A DNA stretch of 64,000 bases from the NCBI GenBank assembly GCA_965283955.1, contig CBDIQW010000001.1, positions 2,232,001-2,296,000 of the forward strand, written 5' to 3'. This document shows, in pieces, positions 55,575 through 63,196 of this stretch; position 1 is the first letter of the stretch; every line of letters begins with the position of its first letter. The notes beneath the pieces are model-generated. The model was not told the origin of the DNA. It did not search any database and was given only the letters and a program-made list of their open reading frames with translations. A program made the position numbers and the translations under genes. Source of the DNA: Emticicia sp965283955 (lineage in GTDB: Bacteria; Bacteroidota; Bacteroidia; Cytophagales; Spirosomataceae).

Positions 55575-55632
55575 TACTAAATATATCTTAAATTATTTAT
55601 TCGTAAGTAATTAACTATCAATAAGTTATAAA

Positions 55633-56298
55633 CTATTTCTCAAAATTAAAGACGAGATTTACAAAAGGGATTGCATTCATGCTATGGCCAAAGTTTCCTA
55701 ATTTCGTAATTTGCCCTTCGGTGGTTGAGCGTAAGTTTAACTTAGTAAATAAGAAACTAACCCCTGCTTTTATCGTTATTTCTTCTCTGATTCGGAAACC
55801 AATATAGACCTCATTATTTGTGCTACCTGCACTGCCAAGTGCAAAGTTGAATGATGTTGGTTTGACCGATAGATTTTCAGTTGAGCCAGTGTAATTACTG
55901 ATAGCTAAAGAATCTTTACTTTTTCCGAAAGTCAGTCCTATCAAATCAATGTTGAAACCTGCCACAATTTTATTTCCGTGATATTCGGCTATAATTGGAG
56001 CATTGATAATCACCATATTTCCACGAGTCAAGGGAGTAATCTTTGACGATAAATATGGTTTTTTTAGTCCTGTAAATGTATTTTCTTTGGCCGAAAATAC
56101 AGTCATTCTAATTCCTGAGCCAATCGAAAATTTATAATTATTCCCAAAAAAAACTTGCTCTCCAAAACTTGTAGTTGGAATAAACTGACCACTACTAAAA
56201 CCTCCACCCAAAGAAAATACTTGACTGACTTTGGCTCTTTGGGCTGTTACTTTTGATGAAAGAAAACAAATAATACAGAATAATATCAGTTTTTTCAT
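55633..56298 (-). CDS. Exported outer-membrane beta-barrel protein of unknown function
   Basis: This protein has 221 residues from ATG 56298 (a start at 56325 would put nine hydrophilic residues before the signal). The signal peptide ends about residue 20 (KVTAQ). The rest alternates hydrophobic strands in a small 8-strand-type barrel (KFSIGSGIRMTVFS, IVAGFNIDLIGLTFG, EVYIGFRIREEITIKAGVSF) and ends LVFNFEK with terminal aromatics. I know no specific function. It interrupts the otherwise conserved order fabH-efp. The gaps are about 100 nt to fabH and 58 nt to efp, so it is probably within the transcript. Confidence 0.65.
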   Translation of the reverse strand: MKKLILFCIICFLSSKVTAQRAKVSQVFSLGGGFSSGQFIPTTSFGEQVFFGNNYKFSIGSGIRMTVFSAKENTFTGLKKPYLSSKITPLTRGNMVIINAPIIAEYHGNKIVAGFNIDLIGLTFGKSKDSLAISNYTGSTENLSVKPTSFNFALGSAGSTNNEVYIGFRIREEITIKAGVSFLFTKLNLRSTTEGQITKLGNFGHSMNAIPFVNLVFNFEK

Positions 56299-56400
56299 TG
56301 CTTTATAGTTGTGTTTTATACTCAAATCGGTTTGTAATGACTTGAATACTTATCTTAAAAACAGCTATTGTGCTAATATTTAGGAATTTACAGGTAAAAA

Positions 56401-57390
56401 TCAATCAATTGCCCATTTTACATAAGCTGCTCCCCATGTGAACCCTCCACCAAAAGCGGCTAAAATAAGGTTATCGCCTTTTTTGATCTGTTTTTCGTAA
56501 TCAAATAAACATAATGGAATTGTTGCTGCCGTTGTATTACCGTATCTTTGGATATTGAGCATTACTTTTTCATCACCAATCCCCATACGACGAGCCGTGG
56601 CATCAATGATACGTTTATTGGCTTGGTGTGGAACTAACCACGCTACGTCTTCGCCCGTAAGATTGTTTTTTTCCATGATTTCGGCCGAAACATCTGCCAT
56701 ATTAGTTACGGCAAATTTGAATACAGATGGTCCTTCTTGATGAATATTGTGCCATCTGTTATCAACGGTTTCGTGACTGGCTGGGAAACGACTTCCACCA
56801 CCTTTCATAATTAAATGATTTTCGCCAGTACCATCTGATTTCAAGATAAAATCCATGACACCTTCATTTTCGGTAGTTGGCTCGAGCAAAACAGCCCCTG
56901 CACCATCACCGAAAAGTACACAAGTCGTACGGTCGGTATAGTCAACTATGGCCGACATTTTATCAGCCCCAATAACGATTACTTTTTTGTGTCTGCCCGA
57001 TTCAATAAATTGCGATCCTACAGAAAGTGCATACAAAAATCCCGAACAAGCCGCCAGAATATCAAAACTACCAATACTTGGAATACCACATTGGGTACAA
57101 ACTAAATTGGCTGTCGAAGGGAACATGTAGTCAGGTGTTACCGTTGCACATATTACCAATTCAATATCTTTAGGATCAGTTCCTGTTTTTGCAAGTAAGC
57201 CTTTCACTGCTTCTGAGGCCATGTATGAAGTTGCCAAACCTTCTCCTTTCAAAATATGGCGTTCTTTGATACCAGTTCGAGTTGTAATCCACTCATCGTT
57301 TGTATCAACCAATTTTTCTAAATCTTCGTTGGTCAAAATATCTTCTGGCACATAGCCATGAATACCAGTGATAGCTGCTTTTAATTTCAT
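56401..57390 (-). CDS. fabH: 3-oxoacyl-[ACP] synthase III
   Basis: This 329-residue thiolase-fold condensing enzyme starts fatty acid synthesis from acyl-CoA and malonyl-ACP. The catalytic triad is visible: Cys115 in DILAACSGFLYAL, His in WLVPHQANKRI and Asn in QRYGNTTAATIPL. The glycine loop AFGGGFTWGAAYVKW closes the protein. In Bacteroidota FabH often accepts branched primers, but specificity is not readable. It is downstream of plsX by 125 nt in the lipid cluster. Confidence 0.96.
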   Translation of the reverse strand: MKLKAAITGIHGYVPEDILTNEDLEKLVDTNDEWITTRTGIKERHILKGEGLATSYMASEAVKGLLAKTGTDPKDIELVICATVTPDYMFPSTANLVCTQCGIPSIGSFDILAACSGFLYALSVGSQFIESGRHKKVIVIGADKMSAIVDYTDRTTCVLFGDGAGAVLLEPTTENEGVMDFILKSDGTGENHLIMKGGGSRFPASHETVDNRWHNIHQEGPSVFKFAVTNMADVSAEIMEKNNLTGEDVAWLVPHQANKRIIDATARRMGIGDEKVMLNIQRYGNTTAATIPLCLFDYEKQIKKGDNLILAAFGGGFTWGAAYVKWAID

Positions 57391-57515
57391 TTATGTATAG
57401 GTCTGAACCGAAAAGGTACTGACCGTTTAGTTAAGAGGTAAATTTTAAAAACTTATTTCCAATGAAAAAAAGAAAGGGCAAACCATAGATAAAATACCTG
57501 CGGCACTGACCGTTT

Positions 57516-58457
57516 TTAGTCCTCGTAAGATTCGATAATATGTTCGGTTACTTTTGATTCTACTTGGCGAATAGCTAAGAAAATCATATTTTTAATAGCT
57601 TCGGGCGATGAAATTCCGTGTGCTACAATTACATTGCCTTTGATACCAATAATCGGGCTTCCACCACTTACTTCGTAATTCATACGGTCGATGAGTGGGT
57701 CTTTGATACCTTTTTCGGCGGCGTAATCATAAAAAGACTCACCCATTTTGAAGATAACATTTCCTGTAAAACCTTCGGTTACGATCACATCAGCTTTGCC
57801 ATCAAATAAATCACGTCCTTCTACATTTCCGATGAAGTTGATTTTCTTATTGATTTTCAATAATTGATGAGCAGCTTGTACAACCGTTGAGCCTTTTTGT
57901 TCTTCTTCTCCGATATTGAGAAGAGCAACTTTAGGATTTTCGATTCCAAATGAGAATTTTGTATAAAGCGAGCCAAGTTCGGCAAATTCGGCCAATACTT
58001 CGGGTTTGCAGTCGGCATTAGCACCAATATCAAGCATTAGGCTATAACCGCCATTTTTTAGGGGAAGAAAACCCGCAATGGGTGGGCGTTGGATGTTTCC
58101 AACGGTTTTAACTGTAAAGAGTGAACCTACCATCATAGCACCAGTATTTCCAGCACTACAAAAAGCATCGACTTGTTTCTCCTTTAAAAGTTTAAACCCA
58201 ACTCCAATGCTGGAATTGGGTTTCTGAGAAAAAGCCCTTGTAGGATGTTCACCCATCTCGATAACATCGTCAGCATTAACCATTTCAATAGCATGAGCAG
58301 GATATTTCATCGTTCGTAAAATATCAAGCATTATACCTTGTTTGCCAATCAACACCAGCTTTACACCTTCGGGTAATTGGTTGGCGGCAATGACAGCACC
58401 TTCGACGATAGCTTTGGGAGCAAAATCACCCCCCATAACATCTACGGCAATTTTCAT
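57516..58457 (-). CDS. plsX: Phosphate acyltransferase PlsX
   Basis: PlsX makes acyl-phosphate from acyl-ACP for phospholipid synthesis. The protein has 313 residues, starting MKIAVDVMGGDFAPKAIVEGA. Other conserved segments are GEHPTRAFSQKPNSSIGVG, FCSAGNTGAMMVGSL, ADCKPEVLAEFAELGS, FIGNVEGRDLFDG and DVIVTEGFTGNVIFKMGE. It is a peripheral membrane enzyme. It follows rpmF by 115 nt and precedes fabH, the conserved bacterial order. Confidence 0.97.
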   Translation of the reverse strand: MKIAVDVMGGDFAPKAIVEGAVIAANQLPEGVKLVLIGKQGIMLDILRTMKYPAHAIEMVNADDVIEMGEHPTRAFSQKPNSSIGVGFKLLKEKQVDAFCSAGNTGAMMVGSLFTVKTVGNIQRPPIAGFLPLKNGGYSLMLDIGANADCKPEVLAEFAELGSLYTKFSFGIENPKVALLNIGEEEQKGSTVVQAAHQLLKINKKINFIGNVEGRDLFDGKADVIVTEGFTGNVIFKMGESFYDYAAEKGIKDPLIDRMNYEVSGGSPIIGIKGNVIVAHGISSPEAIKNMIFLAIRQVESKVTEHIIESYED

Positions 58458-58484
58458 AAAAGCAATCTCTTGGTTGAGTAAATA

Positions 58485-58572
58485 TTTGTTTTGGGTAACG
58501 GCTACTGGCGTGTATTAGGTGCTATGCACGTAATTTATTAGGTAAGTAACCAGTATCCAGCCACAAGTATTA
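58485..58572. repeat. Word-like repeat between rpmF and plsX
   Basis: GGGTAACGGCTACTGG and AAGTAACCAGTATCCAGCC-type words are loosely inverted. They resemble the GTTACTGG vocabulary at 25616. It sits inside the operon, so it would be transcribed. Confidence 0.35.
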
Positions 58573-58764
58573 TTAAGCTTTTTGGTAGCCTTCAGCAACT
58601 AATTTGCCTTTATAGAATAAGTTACCTTCAAATACGTGTGCACGGTGACGAACGTGAATTTCGCCAGTAGTAGCATCTACCGATAAGGCTTTAGTTGATA
58701 AAGAATCGTGCGTTCTACGCTTATCCCTTCTTGTTGTCGAGGTTTTTCTCTTAGGATGTGCCAT
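58573..58764 (-). CDS. rpmF: 50S ribosomal protein L32
   Basis: This 63-residue basic protein starts MAHPKRKTSTTRRDKRRTHD. There are no Cys residues, so this is the zinc-independent form. It follows the DUF177 gene, as in many bacteria where rpmF and plsX/fab genes form one operon coupling ribosome and lipid production. A -7 box at 58790 could give it an additional promoter. Confidence 0.97.
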   Translation of the reverse strand: MAHPKRKTSTTRRDKRRTHDSLSTKALSVDATTGEIHVRHRAHVFEGNLFYKGKLVAEGYQKA

Positions 58765-58789
58765 TTTACTATTAACAATTAACTATTTA

Positions 58790-58797
58790 CAAAATTA
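58790..58797 (-). promoter_or_regulatory. -7 promoter box of rpmF (TAATTTTG)
   Basis: It is an exact minus-strand TAnnTTTG match, 26 nt before the rpmF ATG. Confidence 0.5.
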
Positions 58798-58871
58798 TAT
58801 ATATCTGAATTAATCTGAGAAAAAGAATATTTGCTCGAAAGCCAATTCTTAATCGCTGCGGCGAACCGCTC

Positions 58872-59414
58872 TTAATTATTCATTCTTAATTTATTTAGAG
58901 CTGCCCATCTTGGGTCGATTTCTTGCTCTTTTGGTTCATCGGTTGTTTCTTCTTCTTTTTCGGAAGTGTAAACCAATAAACCTTCTTCTTCAATATCTTC
59001 ATCTCTGAATCTTGGGTGAAGCTTCTTCATCGGAAGCGAAATACCAATAAAATCATAAATGTGTTGTGCGATATTAATGGTGGCAGCTCCGTGAGGAATC
59101 ATTTCTATTTCGTCAGTAATTTCTTCGTGACGGTCGCCAAACTTATAAATATATCTTTCCTCAACTTGCACTTCTTCATCAAACAATTCGAGGCTACGGT
59201 CGCAAGTCAATTCGACGTTTGCCGTAATATCGAAGTCCAACTGGATCAAGGCTGAATTCTTGTTGAGTCTTACGATGGCTTTAAAATTTCCCTTCGTAAT
59301 AAAACTCTGCTCGAAAGCCAAAAAAAACTTATCATCGCCCTCGAATTCAAACGTATGAACCTTTTCTTCGAGTCCTTGAATGTTAATGTCGTATTTTGAT
59401 AGTATCTTGCCCAC
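58872..59414 (-). CDS. YceD/DUF177-family protein
   Basis: This is a 180-residue acidic protein of the YceD family, whose gene precedes rpmF in most bacteria and is linked to 23S rRNA handling. The family core is VELTCDRSLELFDEEVQVEERY, then GAATINIAQHIYDFIGISLP. The C-terminal end IDPRWAALNKLR is the typical terminal motif. I place the start at GTG 59414 (MGKILSKYDIN). An in-frame TTG at 59435 lies inside the -7 box 59433-59440 and cannot be the start if that promoter is used. Confidence 0.88.
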   Translation of the reverse strand: MGKILSKYDINIQGLEEKVHTFEFEGDDKFFLAFEQSFITKGNFKAIVRLNKNSALIQLDFDITANVELTCDRSLELFDEEVQVEERYIYKFGDRHEEITDEIEMIPHGAATINIAQHIYDFIGISLPMKKLHPRFRDEDIEEEGLLVYTSEKEEETTDEPKEQEIDPRWAALNKLRMNN

Positions 59415-59432
59415 GTTTTCACAGAAAGGTTG

Positions 59433-59440
59433 CAAATTTA
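59433..59440 (-). promoter_or_regulatory. -7 promoter box of the lipid operon (TAAATTTG)
   Basis: It is an exact minus-strand TAnnTTTG match ending 18 nt before GTG 59414. It faces the plus-strand box at 59445, only 4 nt away. Confidence 0.6.
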
Positions 59441-59444
59441 CGGC

Positions 59445-59452
59445 TAATTTTG
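59445..59452 (+). promoter_or_regulatory. -7 promoter box of the PAP2 gene (TAATTTTG)
   Basis: It is an exact TAnnTTTG match, 25 nt before ATG 59478. It is back-to-back with the promoter of the lipid operon. Confidence 0.55.
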
Positions 59453-59477
59453 GAATTACGAAAGTTTCTTAGAGAAA

Positions 59478-60107
59478 ATGCTTAAAATACTTACTAATAA
59501 TCGTTTATTTTTCATTATTTTCTTCGTTTGGGTCATTTTAGGGGCTGTTTTACAGCTATTTTTTACCCCAACCGAGATAATGTTTTGGATAAACCGAAAC
59601 CATAACTCGCTATTAGATATCTTTTTTTACTATATAACTCTACTCGGCGAGGACACAATTTGGTTTTCATTCCTATGCCTCTTAGCTTATGATAACTATG
59701 TAAAGAAAAGAAATAGAAGCTATGCCATAAAAGTACTGCTAATTACTTGGCTATCAAAAGTTTTGGTGTCGGTTTCGTTGAAAAATATCTTTAATTTTCC
59801 ACGACCCATTGAAGTTTATCAACATTCGGGCCAAGCCATTCATTTAGTGGATGGCGTAACGATGCACCATTGGCAGAGTTTTCCATCAGGGCATACTATG
59901 ACGGCCTTTGGGTTTGCGTGTGTATGCTTGTTTTTGCAGAAAAGAACTTCTCCCGCAATCATTGCTTTGATTATTGCTATGCTCGTGGGCTATTCTCGAA
60001 TGTATCTTTTTCAACATTTCCCGAGAGATGTCTTTGCGGGTAGTGTCTTGGGAGTTGGTGTTTCCATAATTGTATTCATCCTATCAAATAAAAAGATTAT
60101 CACATAG
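59478..60107 (+). CDS. PAP2-family membrane phosphatase
   Basis: This 209-residue integral membrane protein has about six helices. The three catalytic signatures of lipid phosphatases are present: KNIFNFPRP (KX6RP), PSGHTMTAF (PSGH) and SRMYLFQHFPRDVF (SRX5HX3D). Likely substrates are phosphatidic acid, phosphatidylglycerol phosphate or undecaprenyl pyrophosphate; the sequence does not decide. It is divergent from the lipid operon and shares its promoter region, which suggests a lipid role by context. A dehydrogenase gene follows at 35 nt. Confidence 0.92.
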   Translation: MLKILTNNRLFFIIFFVWVILGAVLQLFFTPTEIMFWINRNHNSLLDIFFYYITLLGEDTIWFSFLCLLAYDNYVKKRNRSYAIKVLLITWLSKVLVSVSLKNIFNFPRPIEVYQHSGQAIHLVDGVTMHHWQSFPSGHTMTAFGFACVCLFLQKRTSPAIIALIIAMLVGYSRMYLFQHFPRDVFAGSVLGVGVSIIVFILSNKKIIT

Positions 60108-60142
60108 ACACAAAGAATACAATAGTTTCACTTCGTGTCTTC
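60108..60142. repeat. Short inverted repeat of the AGACACAAAG type
   Basis: AGACACAAAG (60110-60119) is mirrored by CTTCGTGTCT (60132-60141) with one mismatch. It fills the short gap between the PAP2 and dehydrogenase genes and could act as a stem-loop in their transcript. Confidence 0.4.
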
Positions 60143-61951
60143 ATGATAAAAGAACTAAAAACCATGTTTTACTCAAAACGAGATTTACAATTTCAATTAT
60201 TTGAAGTGCTTGATAGTGAATCACTTACCAAGTATGAATATTTCCAAGACCACAACCGAGAGTCGTTTGATATGGTGCTTGAAGCGGCCGATGGCATAGC
60301 TACAAAAATGCTGTTTCCGTTACTAACAGAAATGGACAGAAAAGAACCGCAGTTAGTCGATGGGAAAATCAGAATCCATGAAGGTATGAAACCCATCATC
60401 AAAAAAATGGGACAAGACGGCTGGGTAAATGCGGCTTTTCGCTACGATGAAGGTGGGCAACAACTGCCAACGACCATCTTGAATGCCGCTGGATTTATTT
60501 TTCAAGCAGCCAATTATTCTTCGAGTATTTTCTCGTTTATGAGTGGTGGTTCGGCTAATCTGATTCGCACGTTTGGTTCGCAAGAGTTGATTGATAGATT
60601 TACCCCTGATATGTATTCGGGTAAATGGCAAGGAACAATGGCCTTGACAGAGCCCGATGCAGGAAGTTCGCTTTCTGACATTTCGACTTCGGCAGAAGCT
60701 ACCGATGTAGAAGGAGTTTACAAAATAAAAGGACAGAAAATCTATATTTCGGCTGGAGACCACGATGCTTGTGAAAACATTGTTCATTTGATGCTTGCCA
60801 AAATAAAAGGTGGACCGATTGGTGCAAAAGGGATTTCGTTGTTTGTAGTTCCACAAAAACGCCCAGAAAATGGGGAGTTGATTGATAATGATGTAATAAC
60901 GGCTGGGATTTTTCACAAAATGGGCTATAAAGGAGCTCCGATTGCTCATTTGAGTATTGGCTCGAATGATGGTGCTTTGGGCTACTTGGTGGGCGAACCA
61001 CACAAAGGTTTGAGTTATATGTTTCAGCTCATGAACGAAGCTCGTATTAGTGTTGGTTTGAACGCTACTGCTATCGGTACGGCTGCCTACTACACTTCGT
61101 TAGCCTATGCAAAAGAACGCCCACAAGGCAGAAAGATTTCGGAGAAAGACCCTGCTAAACCTCAAACAGCAATCATTAATCACGCTGATGTGAAACGAAT
61201 GTTATTGTTTCAGAAATCGGTAGTTGAGGGTTCATTGGCTTTACTTTTATATTGCAGTAAATTATCAGATTTGATTCATGTAGAAGAAGGTGAAGTCAAA
61301 GAGAGAGCCAATTTATTGCTTGATTTGCTTACACCAATTGCCAAATCATATCCATCTGAAATGTGTTGCCTTTCGACGAGTGCAGCCGTGCAGGTTTTGG
61401 GAGGAGCTGGTTATACGACCGATTTTACAGTCGAGCAATATTATCGTGAGGCACGTATTCACCCCATTCACGAAGGCACAACTGGTATTCACGGACTTGA
61501 TTTATTAGGTCGAAAAATTACGATTCATAACGGGAAAGCTGCTCAGATTTTCTTTGAAGAAGTAAGCAAAACGATGGCAAAAGCTTCTGACAACGAAGAT
61601 TTACAACCTTTTATAGAAAAATTGCAGAAGTCATTAGGCAAAGCCCAGCAAGCCACAGGCTATTTGCTTGGTTTGGCAGGAAAGGGCGAAACTGAGAAGT
61701 TTTTGGCTGATGCTACACTTTATCTCGAAATGTTTGGTATCATCACGATTGCTTGGCAATGGCTCAGTCAAGGAATTGTGGCGAAAGAAAAACTAAATGA
61801 TGCCCACGAAGCTGACCAAAATTTTTATCAAGGAAAATTGGCCACAATGAGGTATTTTTATGAATATGAATTAGTGAAAGTAGATTCGCTCGTGAAACGC
61901 CTGCAAAGCACCGATAGCGTGACGATTGACATGCAAAGTGATTGGTTTTGA
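60143..61951 (+). CDS. FadE-like acyl-CoA dehydrogenase with C-terminal extension
   Basis: This 602-residue flavoenzyme is longer than the 380-400 of ordinary acyl-CoA dehydrogenases, because of an extra N-terminal helix block and a C-terminal helical domain (about 470-602) typical of the large FadE-like group. Signatures are TMALTEPDAGSSLSDIST, KIYISAGDHDACENIVHLMLAKI, MNEARISVGLNATAIGTAAYY and QVLGGAGYTTDFTVEQYYREARIHPIHEGTTGI, where the Glu near the end of this segment is the likely catalytic base. The start could be ATG 60143 or 60164 (MFYSKRDLQFQL). A second, shorter dehydrogenase is at 30.8 kb. Confidence 0.92.
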   Translation: MIKELKTMFYSKRDLQFQLFEVLDSESLTKYEYFQDHNRESFDMVLEAADGIATKMLFPLLTEMDRKEPQLVDGKIRIHEGMKPIIKKMGQDGWVNAAFRYDEGGQQLPTTILNAAGFIFQAANYSSSIFSFMSGGSANLIRTFGSQELIDRFTPDMYSGKWQGTMALTEPDAGSSLSDISTSAEATDVEGVYKIKGQKIYISAGDHDACENIVHLMLAKIKGGPIGAKGISLFVVPQKRPENGELIDNDVITAGIFHKMGYKGAPIAHLSIGSNDGALGYLVGEPHKGLSYMFQLMNEARISVGLNATAIGTAAYYTSLAYAKERPQGRKISEKDPAKPQTAIINHADVKRMLLFQKSVVEGSLALLLYCSKLSDLIHVEEGEVKERANLLLDLLTPIAKSYPSEMCCLSTSAAVQVLGGAGYTTDFTVEQYYREARIHPIHEGTTGIHGLDLLGRKITIHNGKAAQIFFEEVSKTMAKASDNEDLQPFIEKLQKSLGKAQQATGYLLGLAGKGETEKFLADATLYLEMFGIITIAWQWLSQGIVAKEKLNDAHEADQNFYQGKLATMRYFYEYELVKVDSLVKRLQSTDSVTIDMQSDWF

Positions 61952-62056
61952 ACTTCGACTTCGCTCAGCCATCGTTAGTTTCGGTATTCGTTTTTTGGGT
62001 GGTTGAGCGGAGTAGTTTTCGGTGGCTTCGACTCGCTCAGCCACCGAAAAAACGTT
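61952..62056. repeat. GGTTGAGCGGAGT-type repeat with terminal hairpin
   Basis: TTCGACTTCGCTCAGCC, GGTTGAGCGGAGT and CTTCGACTCGCTCAGCC form direct and inverted copies of one word. The end folds into a CGGTGGCT/AGCCACCG stem (62020-62047) followed by A-rich sequence. It lies between convergent genes and could terminate either. Confidence 0.65.
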
Positions 62057-62470
62057 TTACCCGACCAGAGCAAAGGTAAGTAATCCAAAAGCCATCAATA
62101 AGAAATATCCTACCAATGAAGCTGCTCCAGCATAATCTTTAGCGATGCGTTGGCCTGTAAACAAACACAAAATAGAAAGAAGCGATAGCTCTAAGCCAAG
62201 AATCGCAAAGTCTTTTTGCCCTTCGATGAAATAGAAAATTCCTCCGAAAAAAGAAGCCAATCCTGCCAAAACTTCCAAAATTGTGATAATTATGAATAAA
62301 ATTCCCGAAAAAGAATTGAAAAACGTTTTGGCAAAAACACTCTGAATGTATCCTTTATTACCTTTAAAATCGAAGACTTTATCGAAGCCCGATTGTAGGA
62401 AAAGTACGCCCGCAAAAAGCGAGATAAGTACCTGAATAACTTTTAATAAGGTATGGTCGAAAATGTGCAT
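62057..62470 (-). CDS. DoxX-like four-helix membrane protein
   Basis: This protein has 137 residues from ATG 62470, with four hydrophobic helices (about 8-30, 50-72, 76-98, 110-135). The first helix motif FAGVLFLQSGFDKVFDF is the DoxX/DoxD-type signature. It probably acts in membrane redox or stress functions; no catalytic residue is recognised. An upstream ATG at 62497 overlaps the -7 promoter box 62495-62502, so the later ATG is preferred. Confidence 0.78.
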   Translation of the reverse strand: MHIFDHTLLKVIQVLISLFAGVLFLQSGFDKVFDFKGNKGYIQSVFAKTFFNSFSGILFIIITILEVLAGLASFFGGIFYFIEGQKDFAILGLELSLLSILCLFTGQRIAKDYAGAASLVGYFLLMAFGLLTFALVG

Positions 62471-62494
62471 AGTTTTTAAGGGTTTAGTTTTTGA

Positions 62495-62502
62495 CAAAGA
62501 TA
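62495..62502 (-). promoter_or_regulatory. -7 promoter box of the DoxX-like gene (TATCTTTG)
   Basis: It is an exact minus-strand TAnnTTTG match, 25 nt before ATG 62470. Confidence 0.55.
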
Positions 62503-62632
62503 GAAAATAGGCTTACAATTATAAGTAACACGTAAACATAAATAAAGTTCTTGTTTCAGATCCGAAATATTATTTTGAAATAATTTTAATTTTTCATTAT
62601 TTCGTCAGATTATCCAAAGAAAATTTTGATTT

Positions 62633-63085
62633 ATGGATTACTTCATACCTTCCAAGCAAGCAGAATTCGAGCATATTATTGAAGGTTTTCGAGCGAAAAC
62701 CCTTCCTGCCAAAGAATGGACACACGAAGCTCATTTAATTGCTGGTTTATGGCACGTAGCCAATTTTGATTACGAAGATGCTCTCGTAAAAATGAGAGAA
62801 AACATTAAAACCTATAACGAAGCAAGTGGCGGACAAAATACCGATTCGAGTGGTTACCATGAATCTATTACGGTATTTTGGGTGTGGCTTTTAAATGAAT
62901 TTTGGCAAAGAAATTCGACTGATAATCAAAATTTTGAGCAAGTTTGCAATGCTTTTTTGAGAAGTAAGTATTGCAACCGAAACGCTGCATTTACCTTTTA
63001 TACTCGTGAAAAACTACTTTCTCGTGAAGCTCGATTGACTTTTGTAGCACCCGATATTCATGCGTTTGAGTTTGATATTTTGTAG
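62633..63085 (+). CDS. Conserved protein of unknown function
   Basis: This is a 150-residue soluble, apparently all-helical protein with no signal peptide. Conserved-looking residues are WTHEAHLIAGLWH, YNEASGGQNTDSSGYHESITVFW and REKLLSREARLTFVAPDI. The His/Glu residues in WTHEAH and GYHESIT suggest a possible metal or small-molecule site. I have no family name for it. It is a single gene, convergent with the barrel-protein gene; a hairpin repeat follows. Confidence 0.65.
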   Translation: MDYFIPSKQAEFEHIIEGFRAKTLPAKEWTHEAHLIAGLWHVANFDYEDALVKMRENIKTYNEASGGQNTDSSGYHESITVFWVWLLNEFWQRNSTDNQNFEQVCNAFLRSKYCNRNAAFTFYTREKLLSREARLTFVAPDIHAFEFDIL

Positions 63086-63131
63086 AGACGTTGCATACCA
63101 AATCTGCCACACCTTGTCGCTTTAAACAAAA

Positions 63132-63164
63132 AACGCTGGCAGGGTTCAAAACCCTGCCAGCGTT
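63132..63164. repeat. 15-bp-stem hairpin repeat, copy 3
   Basis: The arms AACGCTGGCAGGGTT and its exact complement flank a CAA loop, with TTAAACTA following. It lies in the convergent gap between the 62633 gene and the barrel-protein gene. Several stem pairs differ from copies 1 and 2, and every change is matched on the other arm. Confidence 0.85.
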
Positions 63165-63196
63165 AAACTAAACGATTATATTTGACGGCGGTAATT

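Noticed and set aside
59415..59435. TTG 59435 as start of the DUF177 protein
   Set aside because: The codon lies inside an exact -7 promoter box, so it would not be in the transcript.
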